The notes under the pieces: generated by a model | The model's database searches: none | The model's input: the letters and a program-made list of their open reading frames with translations, nothing else | What the model was told of the DNA's origin: nothing | Program-made: the position numbers and the translations under genes | Shown here: one piece after another, positions 26,758 to 35,747 of the stretch | How the letters are laid out: each line of letters starts with the position of its first letter | Position numbering within the stretch: position 1 is the first letter of the stretch | NCBI GenBank assembly: GCA_015223225.1 | Contig: JADFCQ010000001.1 | Location: forward strand, 1,265,639 to 1,329,638 | Source: Acetobacteraceae bacterium H6797 | Lineage (GTDB): Bacteria; Pseudomonadota; Alphaproteobacteria; Acetobacterales; Acetobacteraceae | Reading direction: 5' to 3' | DNA length: 64,000 nucleotides

Positions 26758-26922
26758 GGCGCTTCTCCGCTTTGTATGCAGATGAATACAACACCTCTTT
26801 CCACACCGCGCGTAGCGGCGTTGCGGGCATGGGTCGCATGCGGGCCGGGCGAGGCTCGGGGGCGCTTCTGTGTGGGTGGCGGATGGGCGGGGCGCGGACC
26901 CGCCCGCGTAAGAAGGGACGCC

Positions 26923-28074
26923 TCAGCCGTGCAGCGTCACGCCCTCGCCCCTGACTGCGCCACCGTTGAAGCGCGCCAGACGGAAGGGCTCGATGGGCTG
27001 GTCGGGCGCCTCGCCCCGGGCCAGCGCGGCCAGGATGCGGCCCGTGACAGGGCCGAGACAGAAGCCATGGCCGGAGAAGCCCATGCCGATCACCAGCCCC
27101 TCGATGGGCGCGCGATCCATCACCGGCAGGGTGTCGGGGGTGAGGTCGATCAGCCCGGCCCAGAAGCTCTCGATCGGCGCATCGGCGAAGGCGGGCACGG
27201 CGGCGGCGAAGCGGCTCACCACGCCGCCGATGGTCTCGGCGCGGGGATGGACGGCCGGGCGCGGGCTGGTCTCCATCGCGCCATGCCAGGGCTCCACGCC
27301 CGAGGTGGCGCGGAAGCGGCCATCGGCCTCCTGCCGCCCGGCGCAATCGGCATTGGCGACGCCGATCACCGGGGCCAGCACCTTTTCCACCGGCACCGAA
27401 CGCAGCACCGTCACCATATGGATATCGAGCGGCACGCCGAGGCCGAGCGGCGCCAGCAGCTCATTCCCCAGCACGCCCGCGCAGAGCACCACGGCGCCGC
27501 AGGGCAGCAGGCCCTTGTCGCTGCGCACCGCCGTGACGCGGCCGGCGCTCTCCTCGATGGCCAGCACCTGTTCGCCGAAGCGCGTCTCCGCGCCATGGCG
27601 CTTCGCGGCCTCGATGAAGGCGGCGACGGTCGCATAGGGGTCGGCATGGCCGTCGCTGGCGCAATAGGTGGCGGCCAGGGCCGAGGGGCCTATGGCGGGG
27701 CAGACGGCGCGGATGGCGGCATTGTCGGGCAGATAGGTGATGTCGAGCCCGAGCGCCGCCTGCGCCTCAGCGAGGGCCTGGATCACGGGCACCTCCTCGG
27801 GCGTACGGGCCAGGCGGAGATTGCCCTCGCGGCGGTAATGCGTCGGCGCGCCCAGCTCCTCGGCCAACCCCTCCCATTGCGCGACGGCGGCGCGGGCGAG
27901 CGGGAGTTCGGCCGGATGCCGCCCCGATTGCCGGACGCCCGCAAGCGTCCAGCCCGAGGCCATTGCCGCAGGCCCCCAGCGATCGAGAATGGCGACCTTC
28001 ACGCCCGCCCTGGCGAGTTCCCAAGCCGTCGCGGCGCCGCTGATCCCGGCGCCGATCACCACCACGTCGTACAT
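26923..28074 (-). CDS. FAD-dependent oxidoreductase, DadA family
   Basis: 383 residues. The FAD motif is YDVVVIGAGISGAATAWELARAG and the C-terminal GMGFSGHGFCLGPVTGRILAALA matches the oxidase at 18123-19244, so the two are paralogues in the same family. No iron-sulfur or alpha subunit genes accompany it, so it probably acts as a single-chain oxidase or dehydrogenase of an amino acid or amine. Substrate is unknown. The 165-base spacer to tam shows nothing recognisable. Confidence 0.85.
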   Translation of the reverse strand: MYDVVVIGAGISGAATAWELARAGVKVAILDRWGPAAMASGWTLAGVRQSGRHPAELPLARAAVAQWEGLAEELGAPTHYRREGNLRLARTPEEVPVIQALAEAQAALGLDITYLPDNAAIRAVCPAIGPSALAATYCASDGHADPYATVAAFIEAAKRHGAETRFGEQVLAIEESAGRVTAVRSDKGLLPCGAVVLCAGVLGNELLAPLGLGVPLDIHMVTVLRSVPVEKVLAPVIGVANADCAGRQEADGRFRATSGVEPWHGAMETSPRPAVHPRAETIGGVVSRFAAAVPAFADAPIESFWAGLIDLTPDTLPVMDRAPIEGLVIGMGFSGHGFCLGPVTGRILAALARGEAPDQPIEPFRLARFNGGAVRGEGVTLHG

Positions 28075-28144
28075 GCTCTGTTTCCCTGTATCCTCGTTAC
28101 GGGGAGCGTGTCAGACGGAGGGGCGCTTACCAACCCCCGGGGCG

Positions 28145-29206
28145 CTAGAGAAACCGCTCCTTGATATCCACCGTGCTCTCCTGGCCCAGCCGGTGGATAT
28201 TGGCCTTCAGCCAGCCATCGGCGGCCTCGCGGCCGTATTGCTTTAGGGTCGTCAGGAATGACCAGTCGCCGTTATATTTGGTGGATTCCTTGAAGGCGCG
28301 CATCCGCTCCTCATCCTCGATGAGGTGCATGAACAGGCGGTGGTAGCGGGGCGGCTTCAGCACGCCTTCGTCGAGCAGGCGCTGCACGAATTCGATGGCG
28401 CGCATCTCGTTCATCAGGCTGGCATTGAAGCCGATCTCGTTCAGCCGGCTCATGATGTCCATCACCGTCATGGGCACATCCTCCCGCACCAGCGGGTTGA
28501 TCTGCACCAGCACGACGTCGGGCGGCCCCTTCTCGTCATAGAGCGGCCAGATGGCGGGGTTGCCGAGATAGCCGCCATCCCAGAAGGGCTCGCCATCCAC
28601 CTCCACCGCCTTGAAAATCTGCGGCAGGCAGGCCGAAGCCAGCAGCGCATCGACCGAGATTTCGGCGCTCTTGAACACCCGCGCCTTGCCCGTACGCACG
28701 CTGGTCGCCGAGACGAAAAGCTTCGGCGCCCCCGGCAAGGCGAGGCTCTCGCGGCGGAACTGCTCGGCCAGCAAGTCCCGCAGCGGGTTCATGTCGAGCT
28801 TGAAGGGGTCGAGCTGATAGGGGCTCCAGATCCGTGTCAGCGCCTCGAAGAACTGCCAGGCGAAGGAGAATGACAGGTCCGGCCCCCAGAGCACGCGCTC
28901 GAAGGGGCTGTTCTGCAGTGGGCTGAGCGCCAGCGCCCGGCCCAATTGGCGCCAGAGACGGTCGAGCGCGTCGATGCCGCCCTGCCGCCCGCCTTCGCCA
29001 AGCCCCTGGGCGAGCATGGCGCCGTTGATCGCGCCCGCGGAGGTGCCGGAGATCGCGCAGATCTCCAGCCATTCCTCCTCCAGCAGCCGCTCGACCACGC
29101 CCCAGGTGAAGGCGCCATGCGTGCCGCCGCCCTGGAGCGCGAGATTGATGGCGAGCCGCGCGCGGCTCAGCCGGTTGACGGCCGGCGCCGACACGCTCTC
29201 GGCCAT
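28145..29206 (-). CDS. patatin-like phospholipase family protein
   Basis: 353 residues. It has the oxyanion loop GGGTHGAF, the nucleophile elbow G-T-S56-A-G and the catalytic Asp in DGGYLGN, forming the Ser-Asp dyad of patatins. It has no signal peptide and is probably a cytoplasmic or membrane-associated lipid acyl hydrolase. Proteins of this type often sit beside 3-hydroxybutyrate dehydrogenase in PHB-related clusters, as here (four bases to the next gene upstream). The start is the ATG giving MAESVSAPAV. Confidence 0.88.
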   Translation of the reverse strand: MAESVSAPAVNRLSRARLAINLALQGGGTHGAFTWGVVERLLEEEWLEICAISGTSAGAINGAMLAQGLGEGGRQGGIDALDRLWRQLGRALALSPLQNSPFERVLWGPDLSFSFAWQFFEALTRIWSPYQLDPFKLDMNPLRDLLAEQFRRESLALPGAPKLFVSATSVRTGKARVFKSAEISVDALLASACLPQIFKAVEVDGEPFWDGGYLGNPAIWPLYDEKGPPDVVLVQINPLVREDVPMTVMDIMSRLNEIGFNASLMNEMRAIEFVQRLLDEGVLKPPRYHRLFMHLIEDEERMRAFKESTKYNGDWSFLTTLKQYGREAADGWLKANIHRLGQESTVDIKERFL

Positions 29207-29210
29207 GGTG

Positions 29211-30005
29211 CTACTGCGCCATCCAGCCGCCGTCGATCGACAGCGCGGCACCGTTCACGCTGCCCGAATCCGGGCCGCAGAGATACAGCGCCATGCGCGC
29301 GACTTCCGTGACCTCGACCCATTTCTTCGTCGGCTGCTTGGCGAGGAGATAGTCGGTCAGCGCCTCCTCCTCGCTCACGCCGTGCTCCTTGGCGAGCGGG
29401 CCGACCTGCGCCTCGGCCAGGGGCGTGCGGACGAAGCCGGGGCAGATGGCATTGGCGGTAACGCCGGTGCGCGCGGCCTCGAGCGCCACCACCTTCGTCA
29501 TACCCACCACGCCGTGCTTGGCCGTCACATAGGCGACCTTCTGCGGCGAGGCGACCAGGCCATGGGCCGAGGCGATATTCACGATCCGCCCCCAGCCGCG
29601 CTGCTTCATCCCCGGCAGGAGGGCCTTGGTGGCGTGGAAACTGGCCGACATGTTGATCGCGATGATCGCGTCCCACTTGTCGTCGGGGAAATCCTCCACG
29701 GCGGCGGTGAACTGGATGCCGGCATTGTTGATGAGGATATCGACCCCGTCCATGGCCTGGACCGCCTCGGCGCACATGTCGCGCACGCCCTGGGGCTTGG
29801 AAAGATCGGCAGCCGAATAGGGCGGCTCGTGCCCGCCATTCTCGGCGGCGATGGCGGCCTTGGCGGCGGCGATATCCTCGGGCTTGCCGAAGCCGTTCAG
29901 CATCACTTGCGCGCCCGCGCGGGCGAAAAGCACGGCGATGCCGAGCCCGATGCCCGAGGTGGAGCCCGTGATGAGTGCGCGACGACCTTCCAATACCCGT
30001 TCCAT
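29211..30005 (-). CDS. 3-hydroxybutyrate dehydrogenase
   Basis: 264 residues, an SDR. The NAD motif is TGSTSGIGLGIA, then NNAGIQF, the catalytic Y-x3-K (YVTAKHG) and CPGFVRTPL. The family-typical KQPTKKWVEVTEVA segment and the ending SIDGGWMAQ point to D-3-hydroxybutyrate dehydrogenase (BdhA), which oxidises 3-hydroxybutyrate to acetoacetate in PHB breakdown. The start is the ATG giving MERVLEGRRAL. It forms a two-gene operon with the patatin gene, which supports a role in storage-lipid turnover. Confidence 0.88.
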   Translation of the reverse strand: MERVLEGRRALITGSTSGIGLGIAVLFARAGAQVMLNGFGKPEDIAAAKAAIAAENGGHEPPYSAADLSKPQGVRDMCAEAVQAMDGVDILINNAGIQFTAAVEDFPDDKWDAIIAINMSASFHATKALLPGMKQRGWGRIVNIASAHGLVASPQKVAYVTAKHGVVGMTKVVALEAARTGVTANAICPGFVRTPLAEAQVGPLAKEHGVSEEEALTDYLLAKQPTKKWVEVTEVARMALYLCGPDSGSVNGAALSIDGGWMAQ

Positions 30006-30161
30006 TTCCGCTTCCTCGTCATGCTGCGATGCGATGAGCATTTGAACGCGCGAGAGACGAAAAAGCCATGCGCGGCGGCATGAAATCCGGCGGGAATTAA
30101 CGGCATTTTAGCTGGGGGACAGCCTTCATGCAGCCGATTGCATGCCCAAAGGACGCTCTGA

Positions 30162-31847
30162 ATGCCCGCCTTTTTCTCCTCGATCCGCAGCAAGGTGGCC
30201 CTTGCTTTCGGCGCCCTGCTGCTCTGCCTTCTGGGCAGCGCGGGCCTTGGAATCCTGCAGCTCCGCCAGCTGAACAGCGTGGCAGAAGCTCTCGGGGAGA
30301 ACTACCTGCCGTCCTTCGAGCATCTGGGCACGCTGGCGGAGGGCATGGCGCGGATGCGTCAGCTCGACAGCATGACGCTGATTACCTCCGACCCGGAGCG
30401 CGTCCGGCAGGCGCTCGCGCGCGCCGCCGATGCCACCGCCCAGACCGAGGCGGCCTGGAAAGCCTACTCCCGGACCATCGATCCTGGTGAGGAGGCGGCG
30501 CTCGCCGAGAAGGTGCGGGCCCTCCTCTCAGACTATCTCGCAACGCGTCAGACCATGGCGGCCTTGCTCGAGAAGAACGATCGGATGGGGGCTCTCAACC
30601 TTTTCGCCGACAGCCAGTTCGCTCTCTTCAACCAGATGCGGGACGTGACGAGCGCCTTGCGCGCCTATAACCGCCGCCTCGGCAACGAGACGGTCGCCGA
30701 GGCCAACAGGACCTACGAGAATAGTGTGCAGATCCTGCTGCTGGGCGTGCTGGTTGGGCTCGCGATCACCATCGGCGCCATGATCTGGCTGAACCGCTCG
30801 GTGGTCTTCCGCATACTGCGACTGAGCGGCACCACGCGGCAACTCGCCCGGCGCGACTATGCTTTCGACCTGCCCTGCGCGACCCGGGCGGATGAGATCG
30901 GCGATATGGCCCGCGCCATCGACGAATGCCGTACCGGGCTGATCGAGGCCGACAGGCTGGCTGCCGCCCAGGCGGAAGCGCAGCGCGAGCGCGATGCCCG
31001 CGCCGCCCGGCTCGATACGCTGCTGCGGCAATTCGAGGCCGAGACGGCCGGCAGCCTCCGCGCCGTGGCCGCCGCCGCGACGCAGCTCGATGCCACGGCG
31101 AACAGCATGGGCGAGACGGCGAGCCAGGGTTCCGAACAGGCGACCGCCATGGCCGCGGCGACGGAACAGGCCAGCGCCAATGTGCAGACCGTCGCCGCCT
31201 CCTCTGAAGAACTCGCGGCCTCGATCGGGGAGGTCGCGCGCCAGATCCAGGGCAGCGCCCGCATCGCCCGCCGCGCCTCAGATGCGGCGCGGGAGACGGA
31301 TACCAATGTGCGCAACCTCGCCGAATCGGCACAGCGCATCGGGGATGTGGTGCGGCTGATCACCGATATCGCGGGCCAGACCAACCTTCTCGCGCTCAAC
31401 GCCACCATCGAGGCGGCGCGGGCTGGCGAGGCGGGCAAGGGCTTCGCCGTCGTCGCCTCGGAGGTGAAGGCGCTGGCGGCGCAGACCGCGCGCGCCACGG
31501 AGGAGATCGGCAGCCAGATCGCCACCATCCAGGCGGAGACGGCCCGCACCGTGGATGCCATCGGCCATATCGGCACGACTATCGAGGAGCTGAACGAGAC
31601 GGCCGCCCAGGTGGCCGCCGCGACGGAAGAGCAGGCCGCCGCGACGCAGGAGATCGGCCGTGCCGTGGCCGAGGCCGCCGCCGGCACGCGGGAGGCCGCG
31701 CGCAATGCCGATGGCGTCAAGGAAGGCAGCCTGCGCACCGGCGACTCGGCGGGCGAACTGCGCAGCGCCTCGAGCGAGCTGGCGCGTCAGGCCGAGGAGC
31801 TGCGCCGCCGGATGGACGACTTCCTGAGCGATATCCGCGCGGCCTGA
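30162..31847 (+). CDS. methyl-accepting chemotaxis protein
   Basis: 561 residues. TM1 is at about 12-33, followed by a periplasmic four-helix-bundle-type sensor domain of about 150 residues. TM2 (about 188-210) leads into a HAMP domain and a long coiled-coil signalling domain. The conserved CheA/CheW-contact hairpin [21 protein letters not shown] lies near 404-425. The flanking Q/E-rich [24 protein letters not shown] is a probable methylation region. No chemotaxis operon is nearby, so it is an orphan receptor. The ligand is unknown. Confidence 0.9.
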   Translation: MPAFFSSIRSKVALAFGALLLCLLGSAGLGILQLRQLNSVAEALGENYLPSFEHLGTLAEGMARMRQLDSMTLITSDPERVRQALARAADATAQTEAAWKAYSRTIDPGEEAALAEKVRALLSDYLATRQTMAALLEKNDRMGALNLFADSQFALFNQMRDVTSALRAYNRRLGNETVAEANRTYENSVQILLLGVLVGLAITIGAMIWLNRSVVFRILRLSGTTRQLARRDYAFDLPCATRADEIGDMARAIDECRTGLIEADRLAAAQAEAQRERDARAARLDTLLRQFEAETAGSLRAVAAAATQLDATANSMGETASQGSEQATAMAAATEQASANVQTVAASSEELAASIGEVARQIQGSARIARRASDAARETDTNVRNLAESAQRIGDVVRLITDIAGQTNLLALNATIEAARAGEAGKGFAVVASEVKALAAQTARATEEIGSQIATIQAETARTVDAIGHIGTTIEELNETAAQVAAATEEQAAATQEIGRAVAEAAAGTREAARNADGVKEGSLRTGDSAGELRSASSELARQAEELRRRMDDFLSDIRAA

Positions 31848-31853
31848 GCGCCT

Positions 31854-32582
31854 TCAGGCGAAAAGGCTGCCCCAGCCGGCGGGGCGGGCGGGCTCCTCCA
31901 TCCGGTCGAGCGCGCCCCAGAGGCCGAGGGCCGTGGCATCCCAGAAGGTGGTGCTCGTCTCGGCCTCGATCGCGCGGGAGAGCGGCGCGGCCGGATAATT
32001 CGTGCACCAGGCGATGATGACCTCCGGCCCCTCCTCGGCCACCTCGCTCGCCTGGTTCAGGATGCGGTGATAGGGCACGGTCGCGTAGGAGAGGTTGTCG
32101 GTCATTCCGAGATGGCTCTCGGCGACGATCTCGATGCCTTCGCGCGCGAGCTGGGCGATCAGCCGGTCCTGGTAGGGCTTGGCATAGGGGGTGATGAGTC
32201 CGAAGCGCCGCGCCCCGCTGACCTTGACCTGCCGCAGCAGCGCGAGGCCCGAGGTATCGGCAGGGATGCCCGTCGCCTGCTCGATGCGCTCCACCAGATC
32301 GCGGTCATGGTCGAAGCCGATGGCGCCGCCCTTGCTGCCGTTCCAAACGATCACCTCCGGCTTGGCATCGGCCAGCAGCGCCGCGGCCTCCAGCATGGCC
32401 GGCAGATTATAGGCATCGGGGAAGGGGTCCTGGCTGCCGCGCACGGGCACGCGGGAGAAAATCGGCACGACGCCCGGCAGGTCCGCCAGGAGGGACTGGC
32501 TCGTCCGCTCCACCACGGTATTGGCCGAGGGGGTGATGGTGCCGATGAGGCGCGGGCTGGCATGCATGAGCTGGTGCGGCAT
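31854..32582 (-). CDS. Asp/Glu racemase superfamily enzyme (maleate isomerase/arylmalonate decarboxylase-like)
   Basis: 242 residues. The fold signature is GTITPSANTVVER at the start, with GLITPYAKPYQDR and IIAWCTNYPAAPL later. The second active-site cysteine is present (C193), but the usual first cysteine is replaced by Asn (N81 in WNGSKGG). Maleate isomerases and racemases need both; arylmalonate decarboxylase uses only the second. It is therefore a one-cysteine member, perhaps a decarboxylase or an isomerase with altered chemistry. It converges on the chemotaxis receptor with a six-base gap. Confidence 0.75.
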   Translation of the reverse strand: MPHQLMHASPRLIGTITPSANTVVERTSQSLLADLPGVVPIFSRVPVRGSQDPFPDAYNLPAMLEAAALLADAKPEVIVWNGSKGGAIGFDHDRDLVERIEQATGIPADTSGLALLRQVKVSGARRFGLITPYAKPYQDRLIAQLAREGIEIVAESHLGMTDNLSYATVPYHRILNQASEVAEEGPEVIIAWCTNYPAAPLSRAIEAETSTTFWDATALGLWGALDRMEEPARPAGWGSLFA

Positions 32583-32648
32583 GCCGCCACTGTAACGGTC
32601 TTGCTACGCGGCGCGATAGGCTGCAGCGCCCGCCGTTACGTCGTGCTG

Positions 32649-33320
32649 TTACACGGGGTAATCGCGATGGCCGAAAATGGCGGTCCCCACGCGGACATGC
32701 GTAGCCCCTTCGCGGATCGCGGCCTCGAAATCCCCGCTCATGCCCATCGAGACGGTGCCGAGCCCATGCCGGGCGGCGCATTCGGCCAGCCAGGCGAAAT
32801 GCGGCCGCGGCTCCTCCCCGGCGGGCGGGATGCACATCAGGCCGATCACCGGCAGGCCCAGCCCCTCGCGGCAATGGCGGATGAAATCGTCCGCATCCTC
32901 GCGCCCGACACCATTCTTCTGCGGCTCGGCACCGGTATTCACCTGGATGAGCAGGTCGGGCCGGCGGCCTTCCTTCTCCATGGCGGCAGCGATGGCCTCG
33001 GCGAGCTTGGGGCGGTCCAGGCTTTCGATGACATCGGCCAAACGCACTGCATCCCGCGCCTTATTGGTCTGGAGCCCGCCGATGATGTGCAGCCGCATCG
33101 CCGGATGGCCCGCGCGCAGGGTCGGGAATTTCTGGGCCGCTTCCTGAACGCGGTTCTCGCCGAAGAGGGTCTGGCCGGCGGCCAGCGCCTCCACCACGGA
33201 ATCGGCCGGATGGGTCTTCGATACGGCGACGAGATGGACCGAGTCGCGCGGCCGGCCTGCCAGGTCGCAGGCATCGGCGATTCGCTGCCGGATATGGGCG
33301 AGATTCTGGGCAATGCTCAT
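32649..33320 (-). CDS. YggS/PLPBP family pyridoxal-phosphate homeostasis protein
   Basis: 223 residues, of the usual size for the family. The PLP lysine is K35 in LVAVSKTHPAD; FGENRVQEA, HIIGGLQTNKA and the phosphate-binding SMGMSGDFEAAI motif all match YggS/ProSC. It binds PLP without known catalysis and balances vitamin B6 and amino-acid pools. It is single and divergent from the porin gene, and shares with it the 284-base spacer that holds the palindromic elements. Confidence 0.93.
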   Translation of the reverse strand: MSIAQNLAHIRQRIADACDLAGRPRDSVHLVAVSKTHPADSVVEALAAGQTLFGENRVQEAAQKFPTLRAGHPAMRLHIIGGLQTNKARDAVRLADVIESLDRPKLAEAIAAAMEKEGRRPDLLIQVNTGAEPQKNGVGREDADDFIRHCREGLGLPVIGLMCIPPAGEEPRPHFAWLAECAARHGLGTVSMGMSGDFEAAIREGATHVRVGTAIFGHRDYPV

Positions 33321-33371
33321 GGCAGGGCAGGCTAGAGCGAAGGCCGGCCAGCGTCATCTCCCCCTGGCCGC

Positions 33372-33396
33372 GTGATGTAGTTAGCAACTGCATCAC
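33372..33396. promoter_or_regulatory. 25-bp palindrome between yggS and the porin gene
   Basis: Arms GTGATGTAGTT and AACTGCATCAC match at 10 of 11 positions around a three-base AGC centre. It is followed at once by a second small inverted repeat (CACAG / CTGTG, 33394-33405). It lies 52 bases upstream of the yggS start and about 210 upstream of the porin start, a fitting place for a transcription-factor operator. Confidence 0.5.
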
Positions 33397-33481
33397 AGCT
33401 CTGTGTCTTTCGCGTCACAGTGTTTCGGTGAAGTCGCGGCGAACGATTGCACCCTGTTGCTGCGTATAACAGCCCTGAACC

Positions 33482-33604
33482 ATAGTCCCGCCGGGCTCGG
33501 ACGCCGCTTCGACCTGTTGGGGGACTATTCAGCAGGTTGGGGCAAGGGCGGAAGAGCCGGTGGGAATCCACCGGGGCATGGCGCCGGTGATTGAGGAGGT
33601 AAGT
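33482..33604 (+). promoter_or_regulatory. structured 5' leader of the porin mRNA
   Basis: ATAGTCCC (33482-33489) is complementary to GGGACTAT (33521-33528). Inside that loop ACCTG (33512-33516) can pair with CAGGT (33533-33537), giving a pseudoknot or an alternative fold. A separate hairpin CCGGTGG-GAAT-CCACCGG lies at 33557-33574. The leader ends in a near-perfect ribosome site GAGGAGGT a few bases before the ATG at 33605. Confidence 0.5.
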
Positions 33605-34819
33605 ATGCGCAAGATTCTTCTGGGTTCGACCGCCGTGGTCGGCCTCGCTCTGACCGGCGCCGCCGCTCAGGCTCAGACCGCCCCGACCGTTCGCATCGGT
33701 GGCTTCATGGAAGTGGCCGGCGCCTACGCTGCTGGCGACGACGCCGACAAGGCTGTCCCGGGCGTTCGCCGCGCTCGCCAGAAGTTCGATTTCCGCAATG
33801 AGTCGGAAGTCCATGTGTTCGTGACCGGCAAGGCCGCCAACGGCCTGGCTTACGGCGCGACCATCGAGCTGCAGATGGACAACCTGGGTGGCTCCGGCGC
33901 CGGTACCGGCGTCGACACCGACGAAGGCTACCTCTGGGTGTCCAGCCCGGTGTTCGGTAACGTTCGCCTCGGTGACGAAGACAGCGCCGCCTCGCTGATG
34001 CAGGTTCGCGTTCCGACCATCACCGGCATGGGCCCGGACGGTAACTGGGACGAGCTGACCACGAACCGCAGCTCGACCAGCAATCCCTGGTCCTACACCC
34101 TGTCGGGCATCAACGACGGTAACGACAGCACCAAGCTGATCTACCTGTCGCCGCAGTTCTACGGCTTCGACTTCGGCGCCTCCTATGCCCCGAACTCGGG
34201 CGAAGGCGAGCGCGTGTGGCAGGGTGCCAGCAGCACCGTGTCGCAGCGTGACTACACGACGCTGACCAACGAAGTCTCGCTGGCGGCTCGTTACCGCGGC
34301 TCCTTCGCTGGCGTCGGCGTTGCCGCCGGCTTCGGCATGCAGATGGCCGGCCCGCCGAAGGCGACCCAGGCTCCGTCGAACCTCCAGGACATCCGCGTCT
34401 ACACGGTCGGCCTGAACCTCTCCTATGTCGGCTTCACGGTCGGCGGTGAGTACACCTGGGGCCAGTACTCGGGCACCAGCCAGCGCACGGCCCTGCCGCG
34501 CGGCGCTAGCGACAGCCATCACTATGTCGTTGGCGTGACCTACACGCTGGCCGCTCTGAGCCTCGGCGCCTATGTCGGCCAGGCCGAGCAGGACAAGCTG
34601 ACGGTCCGCAGCGGCGTGTTCGGTCACGACCGCAAGCAGACCGTGTGGGGCATCGGCACCTCCTACAACCTGGCGCCGGGCCTGGATCTGATCGCGTCCT
34701 ACAACAACGGCCGCGACAAGTATGGTCCGGACATGAGCACCTCGACCAGCCCGGCGAGCCCCGGCCCCACCGGCCGCAACCTGCAGGTCATCTACGCCGG
34801 CGCGCGTCTGGCCTTCTGA
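33605..34819 (+). CDS. outer-membrane porin
   Basis: 404 residues. A signal peptide (MRKILLGSTAVVGLALTGAA, cut near AQA-Q at 24) precedes a general-porin body of alternating strands (FDFRNESEVHVFVTGKAANGLAYGATIELQ in spaced form). It ends in the C-terminal aromatic ARLAF needed for barrel insertion. Codon use differs from the neighbours, with more GCT, CGT and GTT, as in very highly expressed genes. A strong ribosome site and a perfect terminator (34849-34880) fit an abundant protein. Confidence 0.92.
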   Translation: MRKILLGSTAVVGLALTGAAAQAQTAPTVRIGGFMEVAGAYAAGDDADKAVPGVRRARQKFDFRNESEVHVFVTGKAANGLAYGATIELQMDNLGGSGAGTGVDTDEGYLWVSSPVFGNVRLGDEDSAASLMQVRVPTITGMGPDGNWDELTTNRSSTSNPWSYTLSGINDGNDSTKLIYLSPQFYGFDFGASYAPNSGEGERVWQGASSTVSQRDYTTLTNEVSLAARYRGSFAGVGVAAGFGMQMAGPPKATQAPSNLQDIRVYTVGLNLSYVGFTVGGEYTWGQYSGTSQRTALPRGASDSHHYVVGVTYTLAALSLGAYVGQAEQDKLTVRSGVFGHDRKQTVWGIGTSYNLAPGLDLIASYNNGRDKYGPDMSTSTSPASPGPTGRNLQVIYAGARLAF

Positions 34820-34848
34820 TCCCAGCCCTTCGGGGATGGTATCGTGAG

Positions 34849-34880
34849 AGGCGGCGGGGCAACCCGCCGCCTTTCTACTT
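34849..34880 (+). terminator. Rho-independent terminator of the porin gene
   Basis: Perfect 10-bp stem AGGCGGCGGG / CCCGCCGCCT with loop GCAA, followed by TTCTACTTTT, 29 bases after the porin stop. Confidence 0.9.
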
Positions 34881-34967
34881 TTCGAGCCCCGCCAGGGCGG
34901 CTACACAAGGCGCGCCCGATCCTGGGCAGGCGCCCCCCGGGGCGCGCCAGTACGGAACTTGATACGA

Positions 34968-35492
34968 ATGGCTCGTCGCATTCTTGGTGCCTTCGGCCTC
35001 ACCGGCCTGGTCGTTCTCTCTGCCTGCGGTGGCAGCGACAATTTCCGCGTTCCGGGCCAGAACGAATACCGGGATGACAGCAAGCGAGCGAGCGTTCGCG
35101 GCCGTCTGGGTGGCCAGGATGGCATCCTGGTTTTCGGCACCGATCGCAGCCAGCAGGCCGACCAGGGCAGCGGCATCGGCGTGAACGCCTATCTCTGGCG
35201 CGCCACGCTGGACACGCTTTCCTTCATGCCCCTCTCCTCGGCGGACCCCTTCGGCGGCGTGATCATCACCGACTGGTACAGCCCGGCCTCGGTCCAGAAC
35301 GAGCGTTTCCGCGCGACGGCCTATATTCTCGGCCGCCAGCTCCGCTCCGACGGCGTGCGCGTCTCGCTCTTCAAGCAGGAGCAGCGCGGCGGCCAGTGGG
35401 TGGACGTGCCGGTCGCCAATGCCACCTCGAGCGAGCTCGAGGACCGCATCCTGGCCCGCGCCCGCGAGCTGCGCTCCGCCTCGGGCAGCTGA
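34968..35492 (+). CDS. DUF3576 lipoprotein
   Basis: 174 residues. The N-terminus MARRILGAFGLTGLVVLSAC has a lipobox (L-S-A-C, C20), so it is a predicted lipoprotein. The rest (NAYLWRATLDTLSFMPLSSADPFGGVIITDWY in pieces) is the DUF3576 domain, common in alphaproteobacteria and of unknown function. Such genes often lie near leuS and lptE, as here, hinting at a role in envelope assembly; that is inference. I start at the ATG at 34968 over the TTG at 34959. Confidence 0.85.
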   Translation: MARRILGAFGLTGLVVLSACGGSDNFRVPGQNEYRDDSKRASVRGRLGGQDGILVFGTDRSQQADQGSGIGVNAYLWRATLDTLSFMPLSSADPFGGVIITDWYSPASVQNERFRATAYILGRQLRSDGVRVSLFKQEQRGGQWVDVPVANATSSELEDRILARARELRSASGS

Positions 35493-35518
35493 TCGGCGCC
35501 TCTTTGGGGGCCGTGTGA

Positions 35519-35548
35519 AGCTGGCGGGGCAGTCCGCCAGCTTTTTTC
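35519..35548 (+). terminator. Rho-independent terminator after the DUF3576 gene
   Basis: Perfect 9-bp stem AGCTGGCGG / CCGCCAGCT with loop GGCAGT and a T tract, 26 bases after the stop. The remaining spacer to 35747 shows nothing recognisable. Confidence 0.9.
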
Positions 35549-35747
35549 TGGGCCTGTCTCGCCGAATGTCGCGCAATTGGCCGGCGTTGAAACCGCGCGC
35601 CTTGAGCGCCGAGGCGGCCGGCCGAGAAACGAAACTCAGGGCTCCCCTCTCGGCCGTCAGGTTCCGAACCTGCCGCTCGCGAACCGTCCCAAGGTTGTCA
35701 AGGGCGGCACCACGAGCCGCACGCCCTTCCCGCCGCCAGCTTTCCCC

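Noticed and set aside
33541-33604. Cobalamin-riboswitch-like string (GGAAGAGCCGGTGGGAATCC) before the porin
   Set aside because: The piece resembles the core of that riboswitch, but the conserved 3' B12 box is missing, the leader is too short after it, and the gene is a general porin with no B12 link.
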